Assembly (NCBI RefSeq): GCF_029168945.1
Contig: NC_083607.1
Coordinates: 33,217,257-33,281,256, forward strand
Source of the DNA: Cannabis sativa
Taxonomy: Eukaryota > Streptophyta > Magnoliopsida > Rosales > Cannabaceae
Length of the DNA stretch: 64,000 bases
Reading direction: 5' to 3'
Below are positions 47,404 to 59,084 of the stretch, piece after piece. Made by a program: the position numbers and the translations under genes. Positions within the stretch are counted from its first letter, which is position 1. Each line of letters begins with the position of its first letter. The notes beneath the pieces were generated by a model. That model made no database searches. It had not been told where the DNA came from and saw only the letters and a program-made list of their open reading frames with translations.

Positions 47404-50400
47404 AAGGATTTCGTCCCCGAAATCTAACCTGAATAACTCTGGATATTGAGCTCGCATATCTGACTCTAGCTCCCAGGTGGCTTCTTCCACCTTACTGTTT
47501 CTCCAGAGAACCTTGACCAATGCTATGGTCTTATTCCGAAGGACTTTATCCTTTCTATCCAGGATCTGCACTGGTTGTTCCTCATATGACATGTCTGGCT
47601 GAAGCTGAAGACTCTCATAACTGAGTATATGAGAGGGGTCTGAAACGTATTTTCTCAACATTGAGACATGGAATACGTTGTGCACGGCTGATAAGGCTGG
47701 AAGCAATGCTAACCGATATGCCACTTGACCTATCTTCTCGAGAATCTCGAAGGGTCCTGTAAATCTAGGGCATAACTTGCCTCTTTTCCCGAAACGTTTA
47801 ATCCCCTTCATCGGAGATACTCGTAAAAACACATGGTCCCCTACTCGGAACTCAACATCTCTACGTTTCGGATCTGCGTAACTCTTCTGTCCGCTTCCGT
47901 GAGGCAAGCATTCTAGCTTTTATCTTTTCTATTGCCTCATTGGTCCGCTGAACTGACTCTGGACCTAGGTATTTCCTCTCCCCTGTCTCATCCCAGTGGA
48001 TAGGGGATCTACATTTCCTACCGTACAACAGTTCATAGGGTGCCATCCCTATCGTACTCTGATAACTGTTGTTGTATGAAAATTCTATTAACGGTAGATA
48101 TTTACTCCATGAACCCTCAAAGTCCATAACACAGGCTCTCAACATATCCTCCAATATCTGAATCGTCCTTTCGGACTGACCATCTGTCTGAGGATGGAAT
48201 GCTGTACTGAATTTTAGCTTTGTACCCATTGCCCGTTGCAAACTTTGCCAAAATTTGGAGGTGAATTTCGGATCCCTGTCCGAAACTATAGACTTCGGTA
48301 CCCCGTGAAGTCTCACTATCTCCCTGACATATAACTCTGCCAACTGATCCACTGTAAATGTTGTTCTGACGGCGTGAAAATGAGCAAATTTCGTAAATCG
48401 GTCCACCACTACCCAGATGGAATCATGCAAACCCGTGGTCCTAGGTAACCCGACCACAAAATCCATCGTAATATCCTCCCATTTCCATTCTGGTAGGGTT
48501 AGAGGCTGCAACAACCCTGCTGGTCTCTGATGTTCAGCCTTGATCTGCTGACAAGTGAGGCATCTCGATACGAATTCTACCAAATTCTTCTTCATACCGT
48601 TCCACCAGAAGTACGGTTTCAAATCTTGGTACATCTTGGTGGTGCTGGGATGCAGAGAATATGGAGTAGAATGAGCCTCCTCAAAGATCTCGTTTCTCAA
48701 TTCCACACTGTTCGGAACACAAACCCTGGCTTTATACAAAAGCATCCCACTATCTGACATCGAAAAGTCTTTGGCTTGACCAGCCAATACCTCATCCCGG
48801 ATCTTCACTAACTCCGGATCTGTCATCTGAGCGACTTTTATTCTTTCTAATAGATCAGATTGCAGCGTCAAGTTGTGAAGCTGACCTACCACAAACTCAA
48901 TGCTGGATCTAACCATATCCTCTGCTAGCTGGGGTGAGATCTGAACCATGCTAGCTACTTGCCCGGGACCCTTTCTACTCAGGGCATCAGCCACTACATT
49001 GGCTTTTCCGGGATGATAGAGGATCTCGCAATCGTAATCCTTCACTAATTCCAACCAACGCCTTTGTCTCATGTTCAAATCTTTCTGAGTAAAGAAATAC
49101 TTGAGACTTTTATGGTCGGTATAGATCTCACACTTCTCTCCATACAGGTAATGCCGCCAAATCTTCAGTGCAAAAACCACTGCGGCTAATTCTAAATCAT
49201 GAGTCGGGTATCGCTGTTCATAATCCTTTAACTGACGGGAGGCATAAGCGATGACCCGATCGGCTTGCATCAATACACACCCCAAACCCTGTTTGGATGC
49301 GTCACAGTAGACTACGAATTTCTCCTTGTCCGAAGGCAAAGCTAGTACCGGAGCAGTAATCAATCTCTGCTTTAGCTCCTGAAAACTAGCTTCGCATTTA
49401 TCTGACCAGATAAATCGCTGATTCTTCTTTGTAAGCTCGGTTAGGGGCATTGAAATTTTGGAGAACCCCTCCACGAACCTACGGTAGGACCCAGCTAATC
49501 CCAAGAAGCTTCTGATCTCTGTCACTGTCTTCGGTCTTGGCCAATCCCTGACGGATTCAATCTTCCCGGGATCCACCTTGATCCCATCTTTACTCACAAT
49601 GTGCCCTAGGAAGGACACCTGAGACAACCAGAACTCACATTTCTTGAACTTGGCGTAGAGCTTATGTTCTCGAAGTCGTTGCAGTACCATCTGAAGATGT
49701 AACTCGTGCTCCTCCTCTGATTGAGAGTACACGAGGATGTCGTCGATAAACACAATCACACAGATATCGAGGAAATCCTTGAATACTCTATTCATCAGGT
49801 CCATGAATGCTGCAGGAGCATTGGTTAGTCCGAATGACATAACCAGAAACTCGTAATGTCCATACCTAGTGCGGAAAGCCGTCTTTGGAATGTCCTCCTC
49901 TCGGATTCTCAACTGATGATAACCCGAACGGAGATCAATCTTAGAAAAGACCGTCTTCCCCTGAAGCTGATCGAACAAGTCATCGATCCTAGGTAATGGA
50001 TATTTATTCTTCACCGTCAGCTTGTTCAACTCCCTGTAGTCGATGCACATCCTCATAGATCCATCCTTCTTCTTGACGAACAAAACCGGGGCTCCCCAGG
50101 GTGACACACTGGGTCGAATGAACCCTATGTCAAGCAACCCTTGGAGCTGAATCTTTAGTTCCTTAAGTTCAGCTGGAGCCATCCTATACGGGGCTTTGGA
50201 AACCGGATCCACCCCTGGTGCCAAGTCAATCACGAAGTCAATCTCCCGCTGAGGTGGTAACCCTGGAAGTTCTTCGGGAAAAACGTCCAAAAATTCCCGA
50301 ACCACTCTGATGTCCTCTGGCCGAACGGTGTCTGGCCGAGTGGTGTCCACCACCACGGCCAGAAACCCTAAGCACCCGCCGTGCAATAATTCTCTCGCTG

Positions 50401-51202
50401 ACATAGCCGAGATCACCGGGATCCGAGATCCCTGAACCGAACCCACAAATACAAACGGTTCTTCACTTCCCGGTTGGAAGACCACCATCTTCCTTTTACA
50501 GTCAATGCTCGCCGAATATTTAGATAGGAAATCCATTCCTAAAAGAATATCGAATTCGACTAAGCTCATCTCTATCAGATCAGCGCTTAACTCTCTACCA
50601 TCTATCCTGATCGGCATAGACCTAATCCACCTATTGGAGATAACCAATTCTCCGCCAGGTAACAGGGTTCCAAACCCTGATTCATATCTATCAAAGGGTC
50701 TACCCAACTTACTAAAGACTCTGGCCGCCACATAAGAATGTGTAGCCCGAGAATCAAACAGCACTGAATATAGCGAGTTGTTAACAGAAAGCTGACCTGT
50801 GACTACTGATGGGCTGGCATCTGCATCAGCCTGCGTGATAGCGAATACCCTGGCTGGAGTGGGTATCGCTGGAGCTCTCGGTGCCTCTGGCCGGAGCTGG
50901 GGACATTCCCTCTTGAAGTGTCCGGGCATGCCACAATGAAAGCATCCCTGACCTTTGCACTCACCCCGATGGTGCCTCTTGCAGCTAGGGCACTCGGGGT
51001 AGGAGAATCGGGTCTCAGTACCACCAGGACGACTCCCTCTGTTCTGGTTCCCCCGGAACCTCTTGTTCTGACTCGAGCCGCCGGAAGCGGTGGGTGCCCT
51101 CTTCCTCTGATCAATGGCCGAACCACTACTCCCCGCTATAGCCCGATGCAGAGGGGTAGGAGCTCCGCCACTAACAGAGTACCGGGCCGATTCGACATGC
51201 AC
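47389..51202 (-). pseudogene. pol: Tekay pol: zinc knuckle, protease, RT, RNase H, integrase, chromodomain, with one late frameshift
   Basis: A 1,113-codon frame (51202-47861) carries the gag zinc knuckle ([14 protein letters not shown]), the protease, RT (FIDDILVYS as catalytic box), RNase H ([44 protein letters not shown]) and integrase (zinc region HSTPYSLHP...[33 protein letters not shown] as DDE). It shifts near 47890 into a second frame (47907-47389) with the GDHVFLRVSPMKG domain and a C-terminal chromodomain (VQILDRKDKVLRNK...VKVLWRNSKVEEATWELE). The chromodomain is known to guide insertion to particular chromatin. The protease motif is DSRATHSYV where DSGA is expected. Apart from that and the late frameshift this pol is nearly intact. 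Confidence 0.92.
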
Positions 51203-52106
51203 CCCACTGCGCCCTCAGCTCGCAGTGCCTTCTCCACCATCTGAGCATAGGTGGTGCTGTCGTCTGTGGTGATCATCAGGTCATGCCTGATCTTGGGATT
51301 CAACCCGTCCAGATACTTCTCCTTCTTGCTGAAGTCGGTCGGCACAATTCCCGAGGCTAACCTCGCCAACCGGTCAAACTGAGTAGTATACTCAGTGACG
51401 CTCATGTTCTCCCGCTGGGTCAGGTGAACGAACTCTTTCCTCTTGGCGCTTCTGACCGCCTCATTGTAGTATTTCGCATTAAAGAGTTCCTGGAACCTTT
51501 CCCAGGTCATGGTGGTGACATCATGAATCTGAGACACCATGTCCCACCATACCAGGGCGTCCTCCTGGAACTGAAACGTGGCGCACACCACTCTGTCGTT
51601 ACCGGTGACACCCATGAAATTCAGGATTCTGGTAATCACCGTCAGCCACTGCTCGGCTTTCATCACGTCCGGACCTCCCAGGAATACCGGAGGTGCTTGC
51701 TTCCGGAACCGCTCATACAATGGTTCCAATCTATGGGCCGCCACCACTATCTCGGCACAGGCGGCGGGCGGGTGCCCGCGGAACTACGGGCACAGAACCG
51801 GCAGGAGCACCCGGCTGTCTCAACCTCTGACTCTCGAGGTCTTGCTCTTCGATCCGGCTTGCATCTCCGCAAACCGCAACTCCCAGTCGGAGCTCCCCGA
51901 TCGGCCGAGGGAGCACAGGCAGCCTGTGGCGGGTTCTCATCACCCCGGCCACGAGCCCTGCCTCGGGGACCTCTACCTCGGCCCCGAGCAGGTGGGGGAA
52001 ACTGAGCTCCCTGTCCTTGATTCGACCCCACGGAGTTGCCCTGACTCCTGGTAGTCCGCCTGGCGTCCATCTGATTAGAACCGCCTGCGAAACCAAGAGT
52101 TGGCAT
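51136..52106 (-). pseudogene. gag: Tekay gag, frameshifted at three places
   Basis: ATG 52106 (MPTLGFAGG; MDARRTTRS follows) begins an Arg/Gly-rich N-terminus. Text then continues in a second frame (IEEQDLESQRLRQPG, near 51840) and a third (from about 51747: VAAHRLEPLYERFRKQAPPVFLGG). The capsid domain covers AEQWLTVITRILNFM, ALVWWDMVSQ and FNAKYYNEAVRSAKRKEF. A further shift near 51200 joins it to the zinc-knuckle and pol frame. Homology runs through all frames, so each shift is a small indel in one ancestral gene. Confidence 0.85.
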
Positions 52107-52334
52107 ATCAGGTCGTATTCAAGGCGAGCTTACTAATGCCGCTTAATTTGGAAATTAGAAATGAAACATGCGCCTATTCTATTATAAGGCTACTAACATG
52201 CTTCCTAACAGGCTTTTCTTTTTCATAACTGAATAAAATAAACTACTAAAGCAATAAAGGCTTACTGAACCGTGAACCGAGCTAACTGCTGATGATGATT
52301 GTACATGTCGTGACGATCTTCGGAAGACAACACA
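52107..52334. other. 5' leader of the Tekay element
   Basis: Short non-coding stretch between the gag ATG and the PBS. Nothing else seen. Confidence 0.5.
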
Positions 52335-52349
52335 GCGGCTACGATACCA
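52335..52349 (-). other. Primer binding site of the Tekay element
   Basis: On the minus strand TGGTATCGTAGCCGC starts three bases after the LTR end. It is close to the initiator-Met tRNA type (TGGTATCAGAGC). Confidence 0.65.
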
Positions 52350-52352
52350 AAT

Positions 52353-54594
52353 TGTAACACCCTAACTACCTTAGGCGTATTACGTGATTTTTAAACGTAC
52401 TGTACAGCTCGTTGCTAATCAACGAGGTTTATGGAAAAACGTGATTAATTAAAATTTTGCTTTTTGATTAAACTTGTAAAATATATTACAAAAGACTCGG
52501 GATCCCGATTATAAAAATATTTACAAAAAGTTTAACTGTTTAACTATTACATCAAAATAAAAGTCGTCTAACGACAGTTACAAAAATCTCAGCCTTGCTG
52601 TCCTGAGGATCATACGCTCCAGGCCTAACCGCCCCGACATGTACAATCTCATAAGCTCGCTCACGGTCCATCAGCTACAGCCTTGCCTTTACCTACACAT
52701 GAACATAAACTGTGAGTCGACAAACTCAGCAAGAAAAACATAATAATATCATACATAAAACTAACTGCCGTGTCCAACACGATACTGAGTCCCGCTACTG
52801 CCATGTCCAACATGGTACTGAGCCACTACTGCCATGTCCAACATGGTACTGAGTTTTGAACGTTCATAGGGACGGTACTATTGACAAGTATCCTCCTGAT
52901 CGGTCGAACCGGTCATACTCCGCCGCCGGTCATACTCCAACCCGTACCGACGGGATAGGTCAATAGCCGAACCACCAACCAAATGTCGGCTGATCGGTCG
53001 AACCGGTCATACTCCGCCGTCGGTCATACTCCGGCTGTACCGACGTGACAAGGTTGGATGGTTCGAAGCCTAAATACATAACTAATGTAATCTAGCAGGC
53101 TTCCTACATGCACGCTAAACATGTAATCTACATATGCATACTGTTATACTAATCTTACCTGGATTCCGATTTCAGGTGTGCCGGTCAACCTGACTGGAAC
53201 TGAAGCTGAGCGGCGGATTACTGGCTCCTAAACCATAAAAATCACAACGCTATAAGTGACACGCTAAATCACTTCCCGAGGACTAAAACTTGGAACTAAA
53301 GTTTCCCTATCGATAAAAAGCATGGCAATACCCCTAAAAACCTAAAAACGAGAAAAACTAGGGTTCGGAAAAATTCCCCAACCGGCAGACCGGTTGCCCA
53401 ACCGGAATTCCGGTTCTGGGAATTATCGAACCCTCATCCGGAATTCCGGATGCACAACCGGAATTCCGGTTCCTCGCAGGCAGCCAACTAAAATTCTCAT
53501 AACTCGACCAATTCAACCCCAATTGGTCCCAAACTTTCCAGACCTGTTCTAAACTATCCCTAGAACAAATCCAAGGCATCAAAACCACCCAGAAAACACA
53601 TATACAAAAATCACCATTAAAGACCAAGCTTTGAGTTCCAAAACTCAAACTTGGTTAAATCCACTAACATGCATCCAAACCTAGTTAATTCTACTTAACT
53701 AAGCATGAATAAGCTTCTGAAAACACACAAGAACATCCAGCAATTTCACAGAACAAAAAGAACCATTTCTTTCAAAAATTCATAACTTTTTCACATAAAA
53801 ACTAAAAGCTTTGAACAACCTAACTAACATGCTTTCAACATAGCTCAACTAATATCAATTAACATGCTTTAAACCACATATATCAACAACAAAATCACAG
53901 CAGCAACATATTCCAAAATCATGCATGCATTTCATCAATTTCACATAAAATTCAAGAAAACACAAAGGGAATTTACAAGAGATCACACCTTGACTAGAAT
54001 TACACAAGGATGAGTTGAAAATCACAAGCTTTGAGCAGAAAAATCCCAGCCCTAGCAGCCCAAGCTTTGGCCGAAAAGAGGGAGAGAAAGAGAGCTTGGA
54101 GTGTTTTTGAAAATTTCTTAAATTTTGACTAAGTGTTGAATGTTTGAGAAAAGAAGAATATAAATCACATAACTCAATTTATTTCAGCCATTAATTAAAC
54201 AATTAAGCATTTATTTTTCCATTTCATAAAATCACAAAAGACAAAATACTAATGGGGCAAAAAGACCATTTTGCCCCTCCACCATAAAATCACATAAATC
54301 ATACTAAAGGGGTATTTTTGGGAAATTCTAAATTCCCGGCCATTCCCGACATTCCCAATGTCTAAAACCCGTCCCCAAATTACTAACATACTAAGTTGTG
54401 ATTTCTACTGAGCCAAACGCCGAGTTCCAAAATACCGGACACCGGAAATGCAAAATATAAAAGCTACTGATGACATAATCATGCATTTCTGAATTCCATA
54501 AATAACAATAATAAATTATTTAAATATCTATAAATAATTTCATAATTAAACATAAACAACTGCTAATTTCCAAATTAACTAAGCGGGCTTTACA
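52353..54594 (-). repeat. 5' LTR of the Tekay element
   Basis: 2,242 bp, the partner of 45149-47387. It keeps the EcoRI-centred palindromes (about 53400-53475) and the three-unit hairpin repeat (about 52770-52855). Confidence 0.93.
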
Positions 54595-54599
54595 GCAAC

Positions 54600-55743
54600 T
54601 GACATTTTAAATGTTGTTCCATCTAAATCAGTCCCTAAGACAACTTTAGAATTGTGGAATGGTCGTATACCTAGTTTACGCCATTACAAAATCTAGCGGT
54701 GCCCTGCTCATGTCTTAAGAAAGAAAGATGGCAAACTAGAAAAGCAAACTGAGGTTTGCATGTTTTTTGGAAATTCTAAGGAGACTAGGGGTGGAATATT
54801 TTATAGTCGCAAGGATAATAAAGTGTTCGTTTCCACAAATGCCAGTTTCCTTGAAGATGACTATATTAAGAATTTCAAGCCGCAAAGCAAAGTAGTATTG
54901 GAGGAAATGCTTTCAGATATAACTCCTTCTAATGCTCCATCCGCTTCTACTCAAGTAGAGGAAAATCCCACTTCCTTGGTTGAACCTTTGGAAGTTGATA
55001 CAACCGAGAAATTTGCCACTAATTTTCCTATTCAGAAGATCACGGCTCCTCGTCGTAGTGGGAGGGTTTCCACAAAACCATCTTGTTACGGTTTAGATGG
55101 TGAAATCAATACGGTCGTTGGTGACGGTATTGATGGCGATCCATTGACCTATAAACAGGCAATGGCAAGTTCGAAACAGAAACAATGGTCAGCCGGCATG
55201 GATTCCATGAAAAAGAACAAAGTCTGGGAATATGTAGACGCACCTGATGATTATCATCCAATTGGATGTAAGTGGGTCTATAAGAAGAAAAGAGGTGTTG
55301 GAGGCGAAGTCAAAACTTTCAAAGCTACTGGTTGCTAAGGGTTATACCCAAAGAGAAGGTGTGGACTATGAGGAAACTTTTAGTCCGGTCCCCATGCTCA
55401 AATCAATCCGAATTCTTCTCTCCATAGCTACCACTTTCGATTATGAAATTTGGCAAATAGATGTCAAGATAGCTTTCCTTAACGGAATTCGGATGGAAAT
55501 TGTCTATATGGAACAACCAGAAGGCTATGTTCTTCCAGGGCAAGAAAGGAAACTTTGCAAACTTAATAGGTCCATTTATGGACTTAAGCAAGATTCTCGC
55601 TCCTGGAATAAAAAGTTTGATGAAATAATTAAGACCTACAACTTTCAACAAAAGGAAGATGAACCTTGTGTTTACCAACTCAAGGATAATCAAGTGGTAG
55701 TATTCCTGGTCCTTTATGTTGATGACATTTTGATTATTGGTAA
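54600..55743 (+). pseudogene. pol: Copia-F integrase end and reverse transcriptase, broken
   Basis: Continuation of copia-F after the Tekay insertion. It first shows the integrase C-terminus (LELWNGRIPSLRHYK; EVCMFFGNSKETRGGIFYS), then a spacer, then RT: QAMASSKQKQWSAGMDSM, HPIGCKWVYKKK. A one-base shift near 55320 is followed by VAKGYTQREGVDYEETFSPV, IWQIDVKIAFLNG, RSIYGLKQDSRSWN and the YVDDILIIGN catalytic box. The gene is cut at 55743 by the LTR of copia-D; the left flank of that insertion is GGTAA (55739-55743). Confidence 0.85.
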
Positions 55744-56877
55744 TGTTGGGTTTTGTGCCCTAAATAAAACCCATTTCAATATAATCAGATTTACTTATTA
55801 ATAAAGATCAGAAATAACATTTTATGTTGCATGGTTCACATGATTTATTTCATGATTATATATATAATGTATGAATTCTATTTAAGTCCAGAACATATGA
55901 ATTTGTTAATGATTATAGTGTTGTCAGCATAGTGGAATATAATCTTAATTATATGTTCAAAAGTCTATTCCCTGATTTGTCAGAACACTGCATTTAGACT
56001 GACATGGTATAATCAGCGATAGGTATTCTTACACATTGGAAAAGTGTTATGTCCTTTCCAGGACATTGGCAAAGTTTAGCAGTATCGGATGTATGGAGTA
56101 TACATCGGAAGGGACCGATATTGAACTTTGCTTAGATATATTAAAATTTACCGTAATATCTATTCAATTTAATATCACTCGTTGATCCTAGATCAAATGA
56201 TCTTAATCCAGATATGTTTAGGTTCGATCTCAAGAGTACTATATATGTTCTTTGATTTGTTAGTTAAGCCTACTTTTGGGTCAGGGTGACACGTATATTT
56301 TGGGAACATGATAGTATAATTGAGTGGGAGCGCTAACTTATATATGGAATCTATAACTTCTATAGGAATTTAGAAGTGAAACGATGATATCCTTCGAGCT
56401 TGGCTAAACAGAGATAAATGGTGGAGATCTAATTTCACTTCGCTGAAATATCATTTATACGGAGCTAAGTGTTTTAAGGATAAAATACATTGAAGGTGTA
56501 ACGGTAACTTAGTGCCTATTCAATGTAGATCATCTATTAGAGGGTCATTGATCACATTAGGATTATATCAATGGATAACTAATGACGTGTCTATATCCTG
56601 GAACATATAGAGCGTTCTATATGACTGAGAGTGCAATTCCAAGTTCTAAGTGTGGATTCAATAAGGAATTAATAAGTTAGGGAATTTACTTGGTAAATTC
56701 GGTTCGACTTATTGGAAGCTCGGTTATATAGACCCATGGTCCCCATACTAGTTGAGACCATACTGCTTGTAAGACTCAGTTAATTGATTTTAATTAATCA
56801 ATTATAATTCTAAAAGTTAGACTATGGCTACTTTATGAATTTTGACTAAGCAAGGGCAAAATTGTAAAGAAAAGAGA

Positions 56878-57310
56878 TGTGACAGTCAGTAGTCACGTGA
56901 TCCGTAAGGGGAAACACCGGGTAAGCTGTGCAATCCCACACCGCCTGGGGAAGGTCAAGTGGGATGATTCTGAGACTGTGTAGGTATGGGACTGCACATT
57001 TGAAGAGAGCTTAAATGGATTGATTGGTACTACCTATGTCAACAAGGTGCATCTTGTTTTTCGGTAGCCTATCTCGAAAGAACTCCACAGTTAAGCGTGC
57101 TTGACCTGGGGCAATTTCAGGATGGGTGACCTCCTGGGAAGTTTTCCCAGGAAGCGTGTGAGTGAGGACAAAGCACGCTGGAAACACTCGTGTTGGTCTG
57201 TAGGGTCAGTAGTCAATCCAGGAAGCAGCCAGAGTGGCGTACTCGTGTATAAGAGCCATTCATTCCGTGGGTGTAAGGACCCAATGGAGGCTTGAAGCGA
57301 GGACGTTATA
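56878..57310 (+). mobile_element. Cassandra solo LTR carrying a 5S rRNA-derived segment
   Basis: 433 bp, TGTGACAG...ACGTTATA, flanked by a perfect AGAGA duplication (56873-56877 and 57311-57315). The uninterrupted target AAAGAGATTCTAGG is visible in the other copia LTRs. The right end is TA instead of CA. A 5S-like segment identifies it as Cassandra, the known terminal-repeat-in-miniature family whose LTRs carry 5S sequence with the pol III internal promoter. Only one LTR is present. Confidence 0.85.
57080..57154 (+). other. 5S rRNA-like segment inside the Cassandra LTR
   Basis: It contains GAACTCCACAGTTAAGCGTG, then CTTGACC, and AGGATGGGTGACCTCCTGGG. These match the 3' two-thirds of plant 5S rRNA, including the A box/IE/C box promoter region. 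It is not a functional 5S gene: the 5' part differs and a stretch in the middle is replaced. Confidence 0.85.
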
Positions 57311-58026
57311 AGAGATTCTAGGTTTATATATTAATTAAGATACTTTACATGTCTAAATTAATAAATATATTAAATGGAATATTATTTAATAATTATTTTT
57401 AAGTTATTAAATAATTAAAATTGGCATTTAAATGGTTAAATTGGAAAATTGGCATTTTTGAGAAAATGGGAATGAAAAATAACAAAATGGAAAAGTTGCA
57501 AAGTGAGGCCCAATTTCCTAATCTGGCCGCCCACTATGCATAGGCTTTTACCATTTATTTGTCCATTATTTTAATGCCATACAATTCTAACCTAAACCTA
57601 CAAGGCCTTCTATAAATAGAAAGTATTGGCTTCAGGAAACTCATGACTTTGTACATTTGTTTCTTTCAGAAAAGCCTAGCCGCCCCCTCTCTCTCTTTTC
57701 TTCTCTCAAATTTCGAAAGTCCCTTGAGTGATAGAGTAGTGCCCACACACATCTAGTGGTACCTCAATCATAGTATGTAAGACTGGAAAATCAGCATCAA
57801 AGAAGGAGAGAAGGAGATCCAGATTCAGATCTTGATAATGCTCTGCTACAGAAAGGAATCAAGGGCTAGAGATGTGAATAGAATGAGTCATTATATTCCG
57901 CTGCACCCAATGTAAGGTTTTCTTAAACTCTTATGTGTTTATTTCATTATTTTAGAATTCATATTAGGATGTTAATGAAACATACTTGGTAGTAAATCTA
58001 GATCCTGGTAAAATATTTCCAACAAC

Positions 58027-58044
58027 TGGCACTAGAGCCATGGT
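58027..58044 (+). other. Primer binding site of copia-D
   Basis: TGGCACTAGAGCCATGGT starts two bases after the LTR. It is the same site as in copia-B with one change. Confidence 0.65.
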
Positions 58045-58289
58045 AATGATTTACTTTCATGTAATATGAATTATAACGATGTTTTATATGTTTTGTGTTG
58101 ATTTGGATGGTTTCATGTTGGTTTATGTTCTTATGTGATGAATGTATATGTTGTACAAATTTTTTCCATGAAAAATATTTTTTCTATTTTTGAATATATT
58201 TTATTTGGATTCCTTGTGAAAAATTAAGCATTTTTTGATTTTATGAAAATTAATTCCGATGAAAAACGAAAAAGATATGAATTTTGGAA

Positions 58290-58530
58290 AATCGGGATTC
58301 AAGGTTGTCGAGTGGGTGCTCGCGAGCACTAGGCACTCGGTCAGGCAACCCCCCATCCGCACGCGTGAATCCTGCAACACGCCCATGACGCACCCTGCAA
58401 CTGACCGAGTTTTCTCGGTCAGGCATGCTGCAGGCGCCGAGTTTACTCGGCGTCCCCTCCCCTTCCGCGCGCGTATTGATGCTGTGTGCAGCCTGCTGAG
58501 GCTGCACATGCAACCCTTCCTGGGCAGCCA
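58290..58530 (+). other. GC-rich hairpin cluster in the copia-D leader
   Basis: Copia-B lacks most of this block (compare about 35380-35420). It holds four inverted repeats: palindrome GTGCTCGCGAGCAC (58316-58329); CTGACCGAG-TTTT-CTCGGTCAG (58401-58422); CGCCGAG-TTTA-CTCGGCG (58435-58452); TGTGCAGCC-TGCTGA-GGCTGCACA (58485-58508). Reading frames on both strands here are judged incidental to its GC content. Confidence 0.8.
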
Positions 58531-59084
58531 CACCGAATTGCGATTTTTGGGATTTTTTTTCCAAAAATCCAATTTTTTACGGGATTGTTTCCCAAAAATT
58601 AATTTTTTCCAATTTTAGATTTTTCTAATTTGAAATATTTCCAATTTGGAACATTTCCAATTTTAAATATTTCCAATTATGGTAAGATTTAAAAATTTGT
58701 TAACTTCTTTAATATTTATATATTATTTAATTATAAGATTAGATATTTTTATATTTAACATATTTTAAATTAAAAGATAACTTTGTCTTTTTATTTAAAA
58801 TGTTATATTAAAATTATCTTATAAGACAAATTAAATACTTAATAAATTTGAAATTAACATAGATATTTTTAAAGATACACTTACCATAATATTTTCAAAT
58901 TCAAAATTTGTTATTTTTTTAAATATTTAATTATTTATAAATTCTAAGTTTAAAAATGATATTTTTCTATATATATCATTTTTTTTCTTATTGGAAATTT
59001 ATAAGTCATATCTTGAATATTTAAATAACTTAGATATTTTGTAGAAATTTCAATATTGCTTAATTTGAGATATTTTGACATATC
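58531..59084. other. AT-rich leader of copia-D before the solo LTR
   Basis: Non-coding, with repeated phrases such as TTTCCAATTTNGAANATTT. It is homologous to 34850-35370 on the opposite strand. Confidence 0.55.

Larger units (their letters stand above)
45149..54594 (-). mobile_element. Complete Tekay/Del-type chromovirus (Ty3/gypsy)
   Basis: The element spans 9,446 bp with LTRs 45149-47387 and 52353-54594 and a perfect target duplication GCAAC (45144-45148 and 54595-54599). On the minus strand: 5' LTR, PBS, short leader, gag, protease, RT, RNase H, integrase with a chromodomain, PPT, 3' LTR. The chromodomain and single long pol define a chromovirus. Frameshifts break gag and the end of integrase, and the protease active site is changed, so it is not autonomous as it stands. 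Confidence 0.95.
55744..58024 (+). repeat. 5' LTR of copia-D, with a nested insertion
   Basis: TGTTGGGTTTTGTGCCC...TTCCAACA, 2,281 bp, or about 1,843 bp without the 438-bp Cassandra insertion and its duplicated target. TATAAATA at 57611-57618. Confidence 0.92.

Noticed and set aside
52335..52349. tRNA gene at the Tekay PBS
   Set aside because: Only a short complement to a tRNA 3' end is present; no tRNA body or cloverleaf.
57080..57154. Functional 5S rRNA gene
   Set aside because: Only part of 5S is present, with a replaced middle segment, and it sits inside a 433-bp insert with a target duplication, which fits Cassandra.
58201..58618. Overlapping frames on both strands in the copia-D leader
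   Set aside because: They arise from the GC-rich hairpin block with few stops; no homologue in the other copia copies and no domain recognised.
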